NCBI GenBank assembly: GCA_026119935.1
Contig: JALRMH010000031.1
Span: 124,001-188,000, forward strand
DNA: 64,000 bases
Source of the DNA: Endothia cerciana
Lineage: Eukaryota; Ascomycota; Sordariomycetes; Diaporthales; Cryphonectriaceae
Direction of reading: 5' to 3'
Shown: positions 1-10,711 of the stretch, one piece after another
Layout of the letters: the number at the start of each line of letters is the position of its first letter
Numbering within the stretch: position 1 is the stretch's first letter
Translations under genes and position numbers: made by a program
The notes under the pieces: model-generated
What the model was told of the DNA's origin: nothing
The model's input: the letters and a program-made list of their open reading frames with translations, nothing else
Database searches by the model: none

Positions 1-22
1 TATATATATATATATATATAAA
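1..22. repeat. (TA)n microsatellite at window edge
   Basis: A pure TA dinucleotide run opens the window. It lies in what appears to be the 3' part of an intron of the aldo/keto reductase gene, because a branch-like ATGCTGACC (82-90) and an acceptor TAG (107-109) follow it. Confidence 0.8.
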
Positions 23-109
23 TCTACATTATATACAGGCCGCCCCAGACTTCCCCGGTCCTCTTTCGTCCTGAACCTTCCATGCTGACCTTCCGTTTTC
101 TGAAAATAG

Positions 110-1106
110 CACGGACGAGGAGCGTTTCCTCATCCTTGACCGCGCCTGGGAGCTCGGCTGTACCTTCTGGGACTCCTCGGACATGTACGGCGACAGCGAG
201 GTCCTCCTGGGGAAGTGGTTCAAGCTGCACCCCGAGAGGCGGGACGACATCTTCCTGGCCACCAAGTTCGGGATCGTCCGTACGGAGACCGGGTACGGCA
301 TGGACAGCTCGCCCGAGTACTGCCGCGCGGCGTGCGAGAAGAGCCTGAAGAGGCTGGGCATCGGCCATATCGACCTCTATTACATCCACCGGCTTGACGA
401 GAAGACGCCCGTCGAGAAGACCGTCGAGATGCTGGTCGAGTTGAAGAAGTGAGTCTGGGACGTTCTGACCATGAGTGAAGAAGAAGAACAACCCTGCTGA
501 CCAAAGGCATCCTTGTATCGTGGTAGGGAGGGCAAGATCAGGCACCTCGGCATCTCTGAGTGCAGCTCGACGTCCCTCCGCCGCGCACACGCCGTCCACC
601 CCATCTCGGCCGTGCAGGAGGAGTACAACCCCTGGGACCTGGACATCGAGAACGAGGTCGGCACGCATCTTCTTGCCGCCTGTCGCGAGCTGGGAGTGGC
701 CACCATCGCCTATTCCCCTCTCGGGCGCGGCATCTTGACCGGTCAGATCCGCTCCACGGCCGACTTAGGTAAGGACGACCTCCGCCTCATGTTGGAACGG
801 TGGAGCGAGGAGAACTTCCCCAAGAACTTGGCCGTTGTCGACAAGATCTCCGAGATCGCGGCGCGGAAGGGCGCCACGACCAGTCAGCTGGCGCTGGCCT
901 GGGTGCTGAACCAGGGGGAGGATATCATCCCCATCCCGGGTACTAAGAGGATCAAGTATCTCGAAGAGAATCTCGGGGCCCTCAAGGTCGTCTTGTCAGA
1001 CGAAGAAGAGAAGGAGATCAGGAAGCTGGTGGATGACGCGGCCGTGATCGGGAGGAGGGACCTTCCGGGCATCCTCAACGTCTTTGCGGACACACCCCCT
1101 CTGTAA
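110..1106 (+). CDS. aldo/keto reductase, 5' end outside window
   Basis: NADPH-dependent aldo/keto reductase that interconverts carbonyls and alcohols, probably cytosolic; substrate unknown. Two exons are visible. The first, 110-448, starts after a TAG acceptor. The second, 527-1106, follows a 78-bp GTGAGT...TAG intron with a GCTGACC branch site. Joined, they give about 305 residues ending FADTPPL, then TAA. Catalytic residues of the family are visible: Asp and Tyr in SSDMYGDSE, Lys in LATKFG and His in YYIHRLD. The splice restores ELKKEGKIRHLGISE, a conserved family block, and YSPLGRG and IPIPGTKR follow. The family usually has about 330-345 residues, so only a short first exon (N-terminal strand and first barrel elements) is missing to the left. 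It converges on RTT106. The group resembles the fungal AKR13/YakC type; the assignment is from motifs only. Confidence 0.93.
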
Positions 1107-1767
1107 TGAGCATCTACGATCTGTAACATCCCTTTATTAGGTCGATTAGGAAAGCGGTTATAGGAAACTGGTTACATTGCGAGAATCTCACCTCCGATTT
1201 TATAGGATGCAGTTCTGTGCTCGACGAAGTGCATAATCTCTCTGAACCACCTCAGCAACGCAGTTGGGTTAAGAACGCGCCTTGAAACTCATCCCTATCC
1301 CCTGGGCTCTGTAAATCTCTCCAGCTTACTCGGCTGGAGCTCCCGTACACATAGACATCTGTAGATGAGACGCATTTCCGCAGCGCGAAAATCACTTCCT
1401 CGGGCTGGCATGGATGTGCTTCGCGCTCCAGGTGGTGTGAACTCGCATCTATAGCAATGTATTAATCCTAGCTAAGCGCCTCTTCAGAATGGGCATGTGG
1501 GGGTTATAGACACGTTCTTATTCCTGGACTTCTATCGGAGGCCGGCATGCGTGTAGGAGAGCTCGACGTGGATGGCGATGGGACGCACTGCGGTGAGAAC
1601 TTCTGGATTATAGAACATAGTTAATTTTGATCAAGGATTGTCTGGACAGTGCAATTTTCAGATCCCATATCGAGGGCTCCAATACGGGCTAGCAGGCCCC
1701 CGTGAGCGTGCTGTAGATCTAGGTCGTGATCGTGAATGTCCTCCGAATCGTCCAAGGGCATGCCGCA
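1107..1767. other. intergenic, convergent 3' ends
   Basis: This 661-bp spacer lies between the 3' ends of the aldo/keto reductase (+) and RTT106 (-). It should hold both 3' untranslated regions and polyadenylation signals. No coding frame, RNA gene or repeat is recognisable. Confidence 0.7.
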
Positions 1768-3443
1768 TCACTCGTGATCCTCCACGTAGCCCTCCTCCTC
1801 ACCGCCATCCTCGTCGTAGCCTTCAGCCTCGTCATCCTCGTCACCCTCCTCGCCGTCCTCTTCTTCTTCCCCCTCACTTGAAGAGACCTCGCCCTCACTC
1901 TCGCCCTCGCTGCCGGGGTCGTAGTCTTCCTCTTCCTCGTCCTCTTCATCTTCCTCAATGATCTGCTCCGCCCGCTCCAGTTCCGCCATGTCGTCATCCT
2001 GGACACCGGGGTGCTGCTCCGCACCGTTTGTTCCGCCTGCCGCGGCGTTGCCAGCAGCGGCGCCCTTGGCGTTCTCCTTCAGCTGTCTCTTGGCCCTCCT
2101 GCCGGCAGCCATACTCCTGTTGTTCAGACCATGTCTCCGCACGTATGTCTCGTCGATGACGGGATAATCGTCCTGGTCGATCATGCCAAACTCGATCTCC
2201 TCCGTCTTCAGCCCACCATCATCGTCCGACGGTTGAGTCTTCTGTTGGCCGTCCTCGACTGGCGCATGCGACACGTCTACCTCAATCAGGATGTTGAACG
2301 TCCTCTGCAGCACGTTCGTGTATGACACCGCGACGATCCGGTCAAGTGGGATGAACAGCAGAGGTTTCTTATAGCCCCAGAGGATCCCGTTCGGTAGGAA
2401 GAACAGATACCCATCCTTGCTACCCCGGAAGGCCTTGACATGTACCGCCCTCTCGTTCGGGCGGTAGGGCTGCTTGGCGTTGCTGTAGAAGACGCGGGGG
2501 TCTGTTCCCACGATCGACACGGCGGTGTTCCCCACGGACTGCAGCTGGGAGTTGATGGCCCAGTGCACGAGGTTGGTGTAGGAGTCGGAGACCTGGGCGG
2601 CGGTCTGCGCTGCGTAGCCGGCGATGACGCCTGACTTGGGGGCTGTGTTGGGTACGGTAAAGAGGAGGGGCTCGAAATCGACGAGAGCCCAGGCTTTGGT
2701 GGAGGCGAGGGCGGTGTTGCGGGGGAAGAGGATGTAGTTGTACGTCACCTGCTGCTTGTCGGGGACGGGCGCGTGGAAGACGTATTCTATCAAGCGTGTC
2801 AGCCATCTCAACGACCTGCTATCGTAATAGTCCCAGATCACCAGGAGGGGGTCGCTGGAGGGTGAGGCGCGTACCAATGTTGCTCCACTCGTACACCATG
2901 CCCTGTACCGGCGCGTCCGTGCCGACCTGTTTTGTGTACAGGTAGTTCTTTGTGAAGACCAGGTCGTACTTCTTCCTCTGTGGTATAGACACGCTGACTT
3001 CCTTGATCTCCAGCAGGACCACCTCCTTAGCAGCCGACTTCGCCAGGTTTATGAGCAACGAGTCGTTGTTGGGGACTGGTGTGGTCTGGCCGGGCTTTGA
3101 GGGCGGCACAGCTCGTGAAGGCGGTGGCAGCATGCCGTGTTCGGCGGTGGAGCCGTTCTGACCCTGGATGTCTATCCGCCGTCGTTTCGCGCTGGGCTCG
3201 CTGGAGGAGAGGTACTCGTCGAACACGAAGCTGGCGATGGAGTTGAAGAAGGTGACGCGCTCGGGAGTATCTGCGAAGATGGATCAGATTTGCTATGTTT
3301 CAGGCTGAGTTGGGCGCCCAGGGGCATTCAGAGGCCAACGCGGCCTCTGTTGTCATCGTACCAGCAGCTTGCTGAATGCCCTCGATGAGATCTGGGCGTT
3401 TCGCGAAGACCTGGCTCAGCCTCTCGTGCTCGAGACCGGCCAT
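1768..3443 (-). CDS. RTT106: histone chaperone Rtt106
   Basis: Histone H3-H4 chaperone that acts in replication-coupled and replication-independent nucleosome assembly and in heterochromatin silencing; nuclear. Three exons: 3443-3362, 3270-2875 and 2786-1768, with introns of 91 and 88 bp. The coding length is 1497 nt and the protein 498 residues. The start gives MAGLEHERLSQ followed by FAKRPDLIEGIQQAA, the conserved N-terminal helical block. The second junction restores SNIEYVFHAPVPDKQ, the start of the tandem pleckstrin-like core, which continues with YNYILFPRNTALASTKAW and EFGMIDQDDYP. The last 100 or so residues form a very acidic Asp/Glu/Ser tail, as usual in this family and suited to basic histones. 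It lies in tandem with argininosuccinate lyase upstream on the same strand. Assignment by motif order is strong. Confidence 0.92.
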
Positions 3444-3984
3444 TGTCAGTCGCTGTCGAGATGCGGTCGTCGTCAGAATATCAAAAACAGCATAGCCAGG
3501 TCCTATAGACCCAGGGTCGACGATACTGTTAGAGAGGGAAAATCGTCAAGTCGAGGTGTTGTGTACGTGAACGGTGTAAGTGGTGCGTTTTCGAGCGAGT
3601 CGCGGAAAGATTCGACGTCACTTGGTGCTGCACTTGGATGGCCAGCGCGTGTGTGCTTAGCGCTCACTCGCTGTCATACTTGCTTACATAAGATTCGAGA
3701 TCCAGGAGCAGCCTGAGTATCTCTCCCTGTGGTCTATGAGTAGCAGAGACGCACGAACAGGAGGAGGCACGACGGTGAGAATAGTGTCGAGACTGCTCTA
3801 TTGTCTCTTGAAGGTGTCTGCCTTGTATCAGGCCTCTGCCATTACTTGTGTTGTGGACTCCTGAACTGGACCAAGCCGGTGGCTTCCCACCAGGCATCCT
3901 TCCCCACCTTCACAGTCGACGACCAGACACAAGGCAAAAAAGCCGCATTCTTCCGTAATGCCTTAGCCCGGACAGACCAGGGGC
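3444..3984. other. intergenic, RTT106 promoter
   Basis: This 541-bp spacer separates the 3' end of argininosuccinate lyase from the RTT106 start codon. It should carry the RTT106 promoter. Short open frames are present, but none has coding character or recognisable motifs. Confidence 0.6.
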
Positions 3985-5531
3985 TCATGCGATCATCCCT
4001 TTCAGGACCTGTACCTGCTCCAACACACACGCCTTGCTCGTGCCCCCCTTGGCCGACCGCATCTCCACGCTCTTCTCGTAGTCGAACGACTCCTTGATGT
4101 CCTCTTCGAACCGCTCGTCCACGCCTTTCATCTGCCCATACGTCAACTCGTTCATGGGCGTGCCTGTCTTCTCCGACAGCGCGACCACCCGTCCCGAGAT
4201 GTGATGTGTTTCTCGGAACGGCACGCCCTTGCGTACCAGGTAGTCTGCCACGTCAGTTGCGAGCATGAACGGGTCCAGGGCCGCCTTCATCTTCTCGGGC
4301 TGCGTGGCCAGCGTCGATAGCACCCCCTCGGCGATCTGGATGCTGTCGCCCACCGTCTTGACGTGATCCAGCATGGGCTCCACCGACTCCTGCAGGTCCT
4401 TGTTGTAGGTGCTGGGCAGGCCCTTGAGCGTCATCATGAAGCCTGCCATATGGCCGAATGCGCGACCGCTCTTGCCCCGGAGGAGCTCCAGGCTGTCGGG
4501 GTTCTTCTTCTGCGGCATGAGCGAGCTGCCTGTCGAGTAGGCATCCGCCAGCCGCACGAAACCAAACTCGGCACTGGAGTAGATGATCAGGTCCTCGGCC
4601 CACCGGCTGATGTGTTGCATGAGGAAGCTGCCCCACTGCAGCGTCTCGAGCACAAAGTCGCGGTCGGCGACGGCACCCATGGAGTTCCACAGCAGCTGGT
4701 CGAAGCCCAGCTCCTTTGACATCATCTCCCTGTCGATACCGAATGGGTTGCCCGCCAGTGCACCACAGCCCAGCGGACTCCTGTTGACGCGCTTCCGGAT
4801 CTCCCGCAGCCTCTCGAGGTCGTTCGCAAAGGCGAAGCCGTAGCTCAGCACCCAGTGGCTCCACCGGATAGGCTGCGCCCGCTGCAGGTGTGTGTACCCG
4901 GGCATGACGTAGTCGACCTCCGTCTCTGCCCTCCTGGCGGTGACCACGAGAAAACTGACCAGGTACCCTTCCAGCCTGTCCAGCTCGTCACGCAGCCACA
5001 GGCGCATGTCGGTCGCGATCTGCTCGTTACGGCTGCGGCCGGTATGCAGCTTGCCCGCGACGTCCTTGCCGATGATCTCGCCCAGCCGGCGCTCGTTGGC
5101 GGTGTGGATGTCCTCATCCGCGCCGGGGATGATCTTGAAGGTGCCGTCCTCCCACTCCTGCTCGACCTGCAGCAGGCCGGCCTCGATCTTCTCGAACTCA
5201 GTCTGGGTCAGGCGACCAGCTTTTGTGTTGGCGCGAGCGAAAGCGATGGAGCCCAGGATGTCCTGCTTGTGGAGGATCCTATCGAAGGAGAGGGACTCGT
5301 TGTACTGCTCCATAAGAGGGTCGAGACCGCCTGCGCGGGGAAGAGATCCGGGTTAGCACTGGGAGCTGCCAGAAGCCGAACTGTTGGGAAGACAGAGTCC
5401 GTGAGGGCCAATTGGGTGCCCACAGCGCTCTCATCCCTCGTCCTGTGTCCGTCTGACGACCGGGCAGGAATGGACTGACCAGTAAAACGACCCCCCCAGA
5501 GCATGTTGTCCTTCTTGCCGGCTGAGGCCAT
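3985..5531 (-). CDS. ARG4: argininosuccinate lyase
   Basis: Last enzyme of arginine synthesis: it cleaves argininosuccinate into arginine and fumarate as a cytosolic homotetramer. Two exons: 5531-5480 (17 codons plus one base) and 5330-3985, with a 149-bp GTCAGT...CAG intron. The product has 465 residues, the normal family size. The start gives MASAGKKDNMLWGGRFT, the conserved N-terminus. Splicing restores GGLDPLMEQYN. Family blocks in order are LHTGRSRNEQ, MPGYTHLQRAQP and the fumarase/aspartase signature GSSLMPQKKNPD at residues 285-296, whose first Ser is a catalytic loop residue. The C-terminus is KGMIA. A TGACTCG sequence at 5725-5731 in the upstream region differs by one base from the general-amino-acid-control site TGACTCA; its role is only suggested. 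Confidence 0.96.
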
Positions 5532-6820
5532 CGTGTCGTCACTATCACGATCTTTTCAAGCAGCGCAGGTCTGGGTCCCGAAAGCAGTCAACACTGCCAG
5601 TTGTGGAAGGTCGAAATCGCAAAAGAGACTTGGCGTCCTGAATAGCAGCCGCTGGGTTCTCAGGGGAGGACGAGAGAGTGGGAATGACACCGATCACGGC
5701 TCAGGCATGTCGAGAGGAAAGCTTGACTCGGGCTCTCATCTAAGTTTAAGCTTGGTCGGAAAGAAGAACTTCTGAGCATCCCTACCTGCAGTCGCACGAT
5801 AAGGCGATAAGAATCCCTGCATGGAGCTCCCCCTGTACCGCACTGCACTGCACTGCCTTGTACATAAGCCACTGACTGGGTGGAGGAGAGCTATGGGCAG
5901 GCTCTGGCTTCCTGGGTCTCAGGCCTCGAGTTCGAGATAATCACCATATACGGTCCATAGTCTCACCCTCACCACTGGGACATTTGACCAAGACGTAATC
6001 TTGGTGGTTAAGGCACGCGTGGAGGAGCATACCACCTGGCGATCAACTCTTTGCGACTCCAGGGGCTTGAGGTTTTTTGGTGGTTTTTTTTTTTTTTAAA
6101 AAAAATCAAGATGTCAGTTCCTGCTTCTTCCCTCGACCATATATATGGAGGTCATGGACCAACTTCCTCACTCGCTCTTCTGTTGAGCAGACGAGAGTAC
6201 GGGAGTCAAGGAGAGATTTTTCATGGCATCTGGGTAGGCCTTTTTGCTAACAAAGAGACGAAGAAGATATACGGAGGGGGTTCGGTAATTTATTTCGATG
6301 CAAACATGATAAAGCGCCCACGGCGCCATTTCTCGCACTCCCTCTTCTCCATCCTAGGCCGCCCCTCGATCCTTTTGTCCGTCCTCGTTATTGCGGCATG
6401 AAGCATGCCGCTCGCTGTACAGTACGAGGCACCAAGCGGAGTATGTTCGCGCGGCATTCACTACGCAAGGTGCGATTCCTCTGTCCGTCAAATTATCTCT
6501 TATTATGCTGGGGGCACAACAACTATTTTCCCAAACAGGCTGTTATCCCAAGCAGGCAGCCTTTACAGCCAAGACAATTGCGTGTAATATAAACCCTGTT
6601 CAGGCTGTTCATCAACCCATGATGGGGGAGCATCGGCACGTATGCAGGGGAAGTCGGAGGCCGAGGTCCTCACGGCGCCTCGGGTTGGAACAGACAGTAT
6701 TTGATGGGCGTTGCGCCTACAGCTATATTGCTTGGGGAGACCGACGGCGCAACACACCTCTTTCTGATGCTGTGATCCTCATCTCCTACTCCTTTCACCC
6801 GCCAGAAACAATATCCCAAG
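5532..6820. other. intergenic region between divergent genes
   Basis: This 1.29-kb spacer lies between argininosuccinate lyase (-) and the GDSL hydrolase (+) and presumably holds both promoters. A T12-A7 hairpin-like homopolymer junction lies near 6079-6106. No gene is supported. Confidence 0.6.
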
Positions 6821-7658
6821 ATGTTTTGCAAGGCTCTGGCGGCGGCTGCCTGCCTTGGGGCCGCAGTCGTGGCCCAGGGAGGATCACTCAAGATCAGTAC
6901 GGCGACTGCCAGAAGAAATTCTGGGCAGATAAAATACGAGGGTCCCGGCTGACAACATTTGTACCTAGTGCCCCTGGGCGACAGCATCACCGAGATCACC
7001 TGCTGGCGCGCCAAGCTGTGGGATGCCCTCGCCGACGCCAACGCGACCTCCGCCATCCAGTTCGTCGGCTCCATGACCGACAACCCGGAGAACTGCACCG
7101 CTGTCCACACGGACTGGGATCATCACCACGAGGGCCACTCCGGCTACCTGGCCATCGACATCGCCAACTCGGACCTCACAGGGTGGCTGACGTCTGCGCA
7201 GCCGGATGTGGTTATGTTCATGCTGGGTACGAACGATGTCTTCCAGGGCCATGCCACGACGGATATCATCGCGGCGTACACGAATATGGTCGGGGAGATG
7301 AGGTCGAGTAACCCGAATATGAAGATCATTGTGAGTGAGCCCATTATGGAACAATAATCCGGTCCCGTTTTGCTGCAACTCCAGACTGAGAAGATGCCTC
7401 TCACAGGTTGATACGGTCATCTCATCTCCCTATGAGCAGTCTGGTATCACGGCCCTGAACGATGCGATTCCTGCTTGGGCTCAGGGGGCAAACAGCACGG
7501 CTTCTCCCATCTACATCGCTGATGTTGCTGCCGTCTTCCCGTCTGGCAATACGGACCTGAGGGACGGTGTCCACCCCAACGATGCGGGAGACACCGTGAT
7601 CGCCAACGTACTGGCGCCCTTGTTGACCTGGGTCATCAAGTCAAGCACCGCGAGTTGA
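6821..7658 (+). CDS. secreted GDSL/SGNH-type esterase
   Basis: Small extracellular SGNH hydrolase, probably an esterase or acetyl-esterase acting on plant-wall material; the exact substrate is unknown. Three exons: 6821-6896, 6969-7330 and 7407-7658, with introns of 72 and 76 bp. The protein has 229 residues. MFCKALAAAACLGAAVVAQ is a plausible secretion signal. The first intron splits the nucleophile block: splicing produces KIMPLGDSITE (Ser31), whereas the unspliced frame carries a TGA. The other blocks are GTND at 112-115 (block III) and DGVHPND, giving Asp199 and His202 (block V). Length and block spacing fit the short fungal secreted subgroup, without a carbohydrate-binding module. The TTG/TAC codons at 6959 are in the intron and are not a start. 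Confidence 0.92.
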
Positions 7659-9107
7659 GACGGCTCTGGGTCGGACGACATGCCCGAGTCTGGTATCAGG
7701 AGATGAGCGTGAAGGAGACCGAAGCGCGGAGAGTGGTTAGAGGGCTACCTTTTCCTGTATATCTCCGCAATTAAATGGTGACCCCGAGCCTCTTTCAATA
7801 AGTTGTGTTTGGCAACTCCGCCTCTCGCAGAGGCCAGGCATGAAGGCCTTCCTGGACACTACGGCTGTTGTGGCATGTGTCAAGATTTTTTGGAGCAGCT
7901 TCATCCGTCCTTCTCGCCCGCATCGCGGTTCCCATATCGGACGTTTCATCCCCACCACTGCACTGACACAGACACCTCAAGTGCTGGGAAGCCAAGCCTT
8001 GGCAGATCAATCATGAGGCACTGTGACTTCCAACATATCCCGCGGAACGTCGTCTTGAGAGCTAACTAGATGCAGGTTGAGACTAGATGAACGAGGAGGG
8101 TCGGTGGTCTCTGCCACACGCAGCACTGCAAGGCCTAGTCGAGACGCCGAGACTCCACCTGTGCAAACAGCAATGAAGTCGTCCCGACTGCCCCGTACTC
8201 CGTTGCCTCGCTCCTGTCGTGTCTGATGGGCAGAAAAGCTAGGAGAACGGACTCCCTATCTAAGGTGGAACTCGTTCTGGCCCGAGCCCATCTGCAACCG
8301 AACATGCTTCTCTTTAGCCGCGAGTTAATTGTGTCCCGACTATTTTTGTCCATCTGGTCTTTTTCAACTCATCTACACACATGGGTGCTCCGACACGCAT
8401 CACAACGACGCCTGTTTGGGCCCCCCACTGCCATCCAGAGTGTGGGACTTGGCAAGTCTTGGCGAATCGTGGGTCTCAAACACGAGGCACAGATGTAACA
8501 AGCTCTCGTCACAACCCGCCCCCAACGAGCGCTGTCGCGCCGGGACGCAGGTGGGTCTTGTTCGCTGATCTCCCGATCTTCAAACCACCAACACATGGCT
8601 ATGGAACCCATGCAGGATAAAAGCGGCTCGCCAGTCCTCCTGGGCTAGAGCGATTCAAATCCAGTTTGAAAACAGTTTGAGCAGGATCGCCCTCTGGGAA
8701 AGCAGAGCGTGGAGGCCGAGGTGATTGCGACAATATCCACAAGATGGGGTCGCAGATCCACAAAATTGCCTTGCAGATCTGTCTATCTGATCGGTTCCAT
8801 GCCCATCTCAGCGGAGTGCCCCAGACATCTGGAGGTGCGACAGTTCATGAGAAAGATGGGTCCTGATAGTAAACTGGGGACTAGACGCTTGCAGATAGAT
8901 ACCATAGTAGCCTTGCCTTCGATATCCCTAAGTGTTAAATAGCAAGAGTCCAGGACCGTTAATGTCCTCTACAAGTCATTAAGTATTCAACCGCCTTCTC
9001 GACCAATCATACGCATCAGCCGGCCTGAACAGCTTCAATTCTTATAACCACGACTGTTCTTTTGACACATTGCACTGCAAGCAGCTGCATATTTACAATT
9101 TGCCAAA
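7659..9107. other. intergenic, no gene seen
   Basis: This 1.45-kb spacer lies between two plus-strand secreted-protein genes. Frames are short and lack splice-consistent extensions or known motifs. A CTTATAAC element at about 9043-9050 could be the TATA region of the next gene. Confidence 0.55.
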
Positions 9108-9780
9108 ATGCGTTTCTCCTACGCCGTTGTTGCTCTCATCAGCTTGGCCAGCGCCCTGGTGAGATACACACTCTCCCGCTCTGCATGTTCGAAGAACCTG
9201 ATGAGGCTGACTCTCCACGACCTCTTAGCCCACGGAAGGCCCTCTTGAAGATAGGAGCCCTTGCGTATCGGGTGATTGCTACCCGGCTGTCCGCACAGTG
9301 GTTCTCGAGGAACGCAAGAAGAACAAGAAGAACAAGACCGCCGCCGCCGCCGCCGCCGCCGCAGCAGCAGCAGCCACAAGTGGCACCAAGCGGTCTGTCA
9401 ACCTGTTCGAGGCCGACACCAGGGATGTCGAGGACGAGGACGTCGAGGACGCCGACAAGCGGGAGGTCTCGTACACGGGAGCTGATCTTCAGGCTCGCGC
9501 CGACGGGTTGAGGCTCGAGCAGCGCAAGAAGAACAAGAAGAACAAGACCGCAGCCGCAGCCGCCGCCGCCGCCGCCGCGGCGACGGGCACTGCGAAGCGG
9601 TCCGCAAACTTGTTCGAGGTCGAGCCTCTCAGGGAGCGTGCCGAGGGCTTTCAGCTGGAGGAACGCAAGAAGAACAAGAAGAACAAGACCGCGGCCGCCG
9701 CGGCCGCTACAGCAAGCGGTAGTGCGAGAAGATCCGTGAACCTGCTCGATGCGCGCGATGAGGATGAATCTGAAGAGTGA
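9108..9780 (+). CDS. secreted repeat protein with Kex2-type sites
   Basis: I do not recognise a named family. Two exons, 9108-9158 and 9229-9780, joined across a 70-bp GTGAGA...TAG intron with a GCTGACT branch, give 200 residues. Residues 1-17 form a signal peptide (MRFSYAVVALISLASAL) and PTEGPLEDR follows. Cys appears only in SPCVSGDCY. The body holds three copies of a module: (E/Q)RKKNKKNKT at 45-54, 115-124 and 162-171, then an alanine run of 12, 11 or 6, then a dibasic site (KR72, KR141, RR185) and S(V/A)NL(F/L)(E/D). A further KR is at 94-95, before EVSYTG. Kex2-type cleavage would release several related peptides, the layout of fungal KEP precursors. No UstY-type (DUF3328) or peptidase gene is seen nearby, so a role as a RiPP precursor is only a possibility. 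A cell-surface or effector protein is the alternative. The acceptor at 9228 is preferred because the one at 9298 breaks the frame. Confidence 0.75.
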
Positions 9781-10711
9781 TGGCCTCCAGGAGCGTGGTC
9801 CTCCTTGGTTCAGTTGCTGGTCTTGCTGGATTACGACGCTAAAGTTATGAAAACGGGAAATTATGGAATGAGGCAGCGAAACGGTTCTTGAGTTGGCGGC
9901 AGTGGTTAGCAATAACGAAGTATGCTGACACACTCCTCTCGGGTTGACGGGAATATAAGCTTGACCAGCCACTGTTGTACTGCGAGAGGGCATCCAAGGT
10001 TCTGAGCATGTGTATCTGAGCACTCATTCCCCTGGTCCAGACAGCGCGAAGGAAAGGTCAGAGCAGCGTTGTGAGAATGCCAGAAAGGGTCGGAAGTAGA
10101 GTCGCGCTCGTTTCGGGCAGGTGATTCTCACAACGGTATAAACATTGGGGCCTGTTTACTTGAGCATACCTCCACCTGCCATCTCTGGAGTATCCATGGC
10201 TTGTCCTTGCTGAAAGTTGCTCATATCAGCCCGCCGTCCCCCGCCGTCCCCCGCCGTCCTGCATACGTGACCCGACAGGAGGTTTTATTCCCGCTGTGCC
10301 ACTATGTCACCATGCATAAACGAACCAGGATACAGGCTCGAGGCTGGCAAGTGAGAACAAGTTCTAGGCAGGAGTATGAATCGGGGCTAGGCGAATACGA
10401 GACAGGTTCGAACTGGCGCTTCTGCCCAGCGTAACACTCGTGGACTGCCGTTCCAGGAAAACGTCATCGGGTGGGCGGCTGGGACCGAGAGTGGCGGGTA
10501 TCAAGCTTTCGCCCAGAATGATATCGTCCCCCGCAAAGGCACGACGGCCTCAAGGTCTCCTAAACAAGCACACAGGCTATCTCCTTGCGCCTCTTGTGCT
10601 AATCTTCTTGCACCGCAAGCCTATCCACTAAACTGCTCAAATTCCCCGCCAACAAAAGCTAGTGATGTCGTAATATATTCACTGACCAGCCGTATTTGAC
10701 TATTCCCCAAT
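9781..10711. other. intergenic
   Basis: This 931-bp spacer contains the tandem 10-mer at 10231-10260 and otherwise nothing recognisable. It should carry the 3' region of the repeat-protein gene and the promoter of the Ser/Arg-rich gene. Confidence 0.55.
10231..10260. repeat. tandem 10-mer, three copies
   Basis: CCGCCGTCCC is repeated three times head to tail, with one mismatch at the last base. It lies in intergenic DNA. Confidence 0.85.

Noticed and set aside
1..22. TA run as a telomere or contig-end signal
   Set aside because: It is simple sequence in an intron; coding sequence resumes at 110, and no telomeric TTAGGG repeat is present.
6391..7311. 306-codon plus-strand frame over the GDSL gene
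   Set aside because: It overlaps the GDSL exons in another frame, lacks family motifs and has no better start; the spliced GDSL model explains the region.
9299..9511. Alternative acceptor at 9298 for the repeat protein
   Set aside because: It would put exon 2 in the proline-run frame that stops early and is not periodic; the acceptor at 9228 keeps the three-copy frame.
9108..9780. Dikaritin (ustiloxin-type) gene cluster
   Set aside because: The precursor layout fits, but no UstY-like oxidase, tyrosinase or peptidase gene is visible in the window, and the segments after the dibasic sites differ from known cores.
9139..10023. 294-codon minus-strand frame opposite the repeat protein
   Set aside because: Its leucine/arginine-rich content is the antisense image of the alanine and lysine codon repeats; the sense frame has a signal peptide and clean splice sites.
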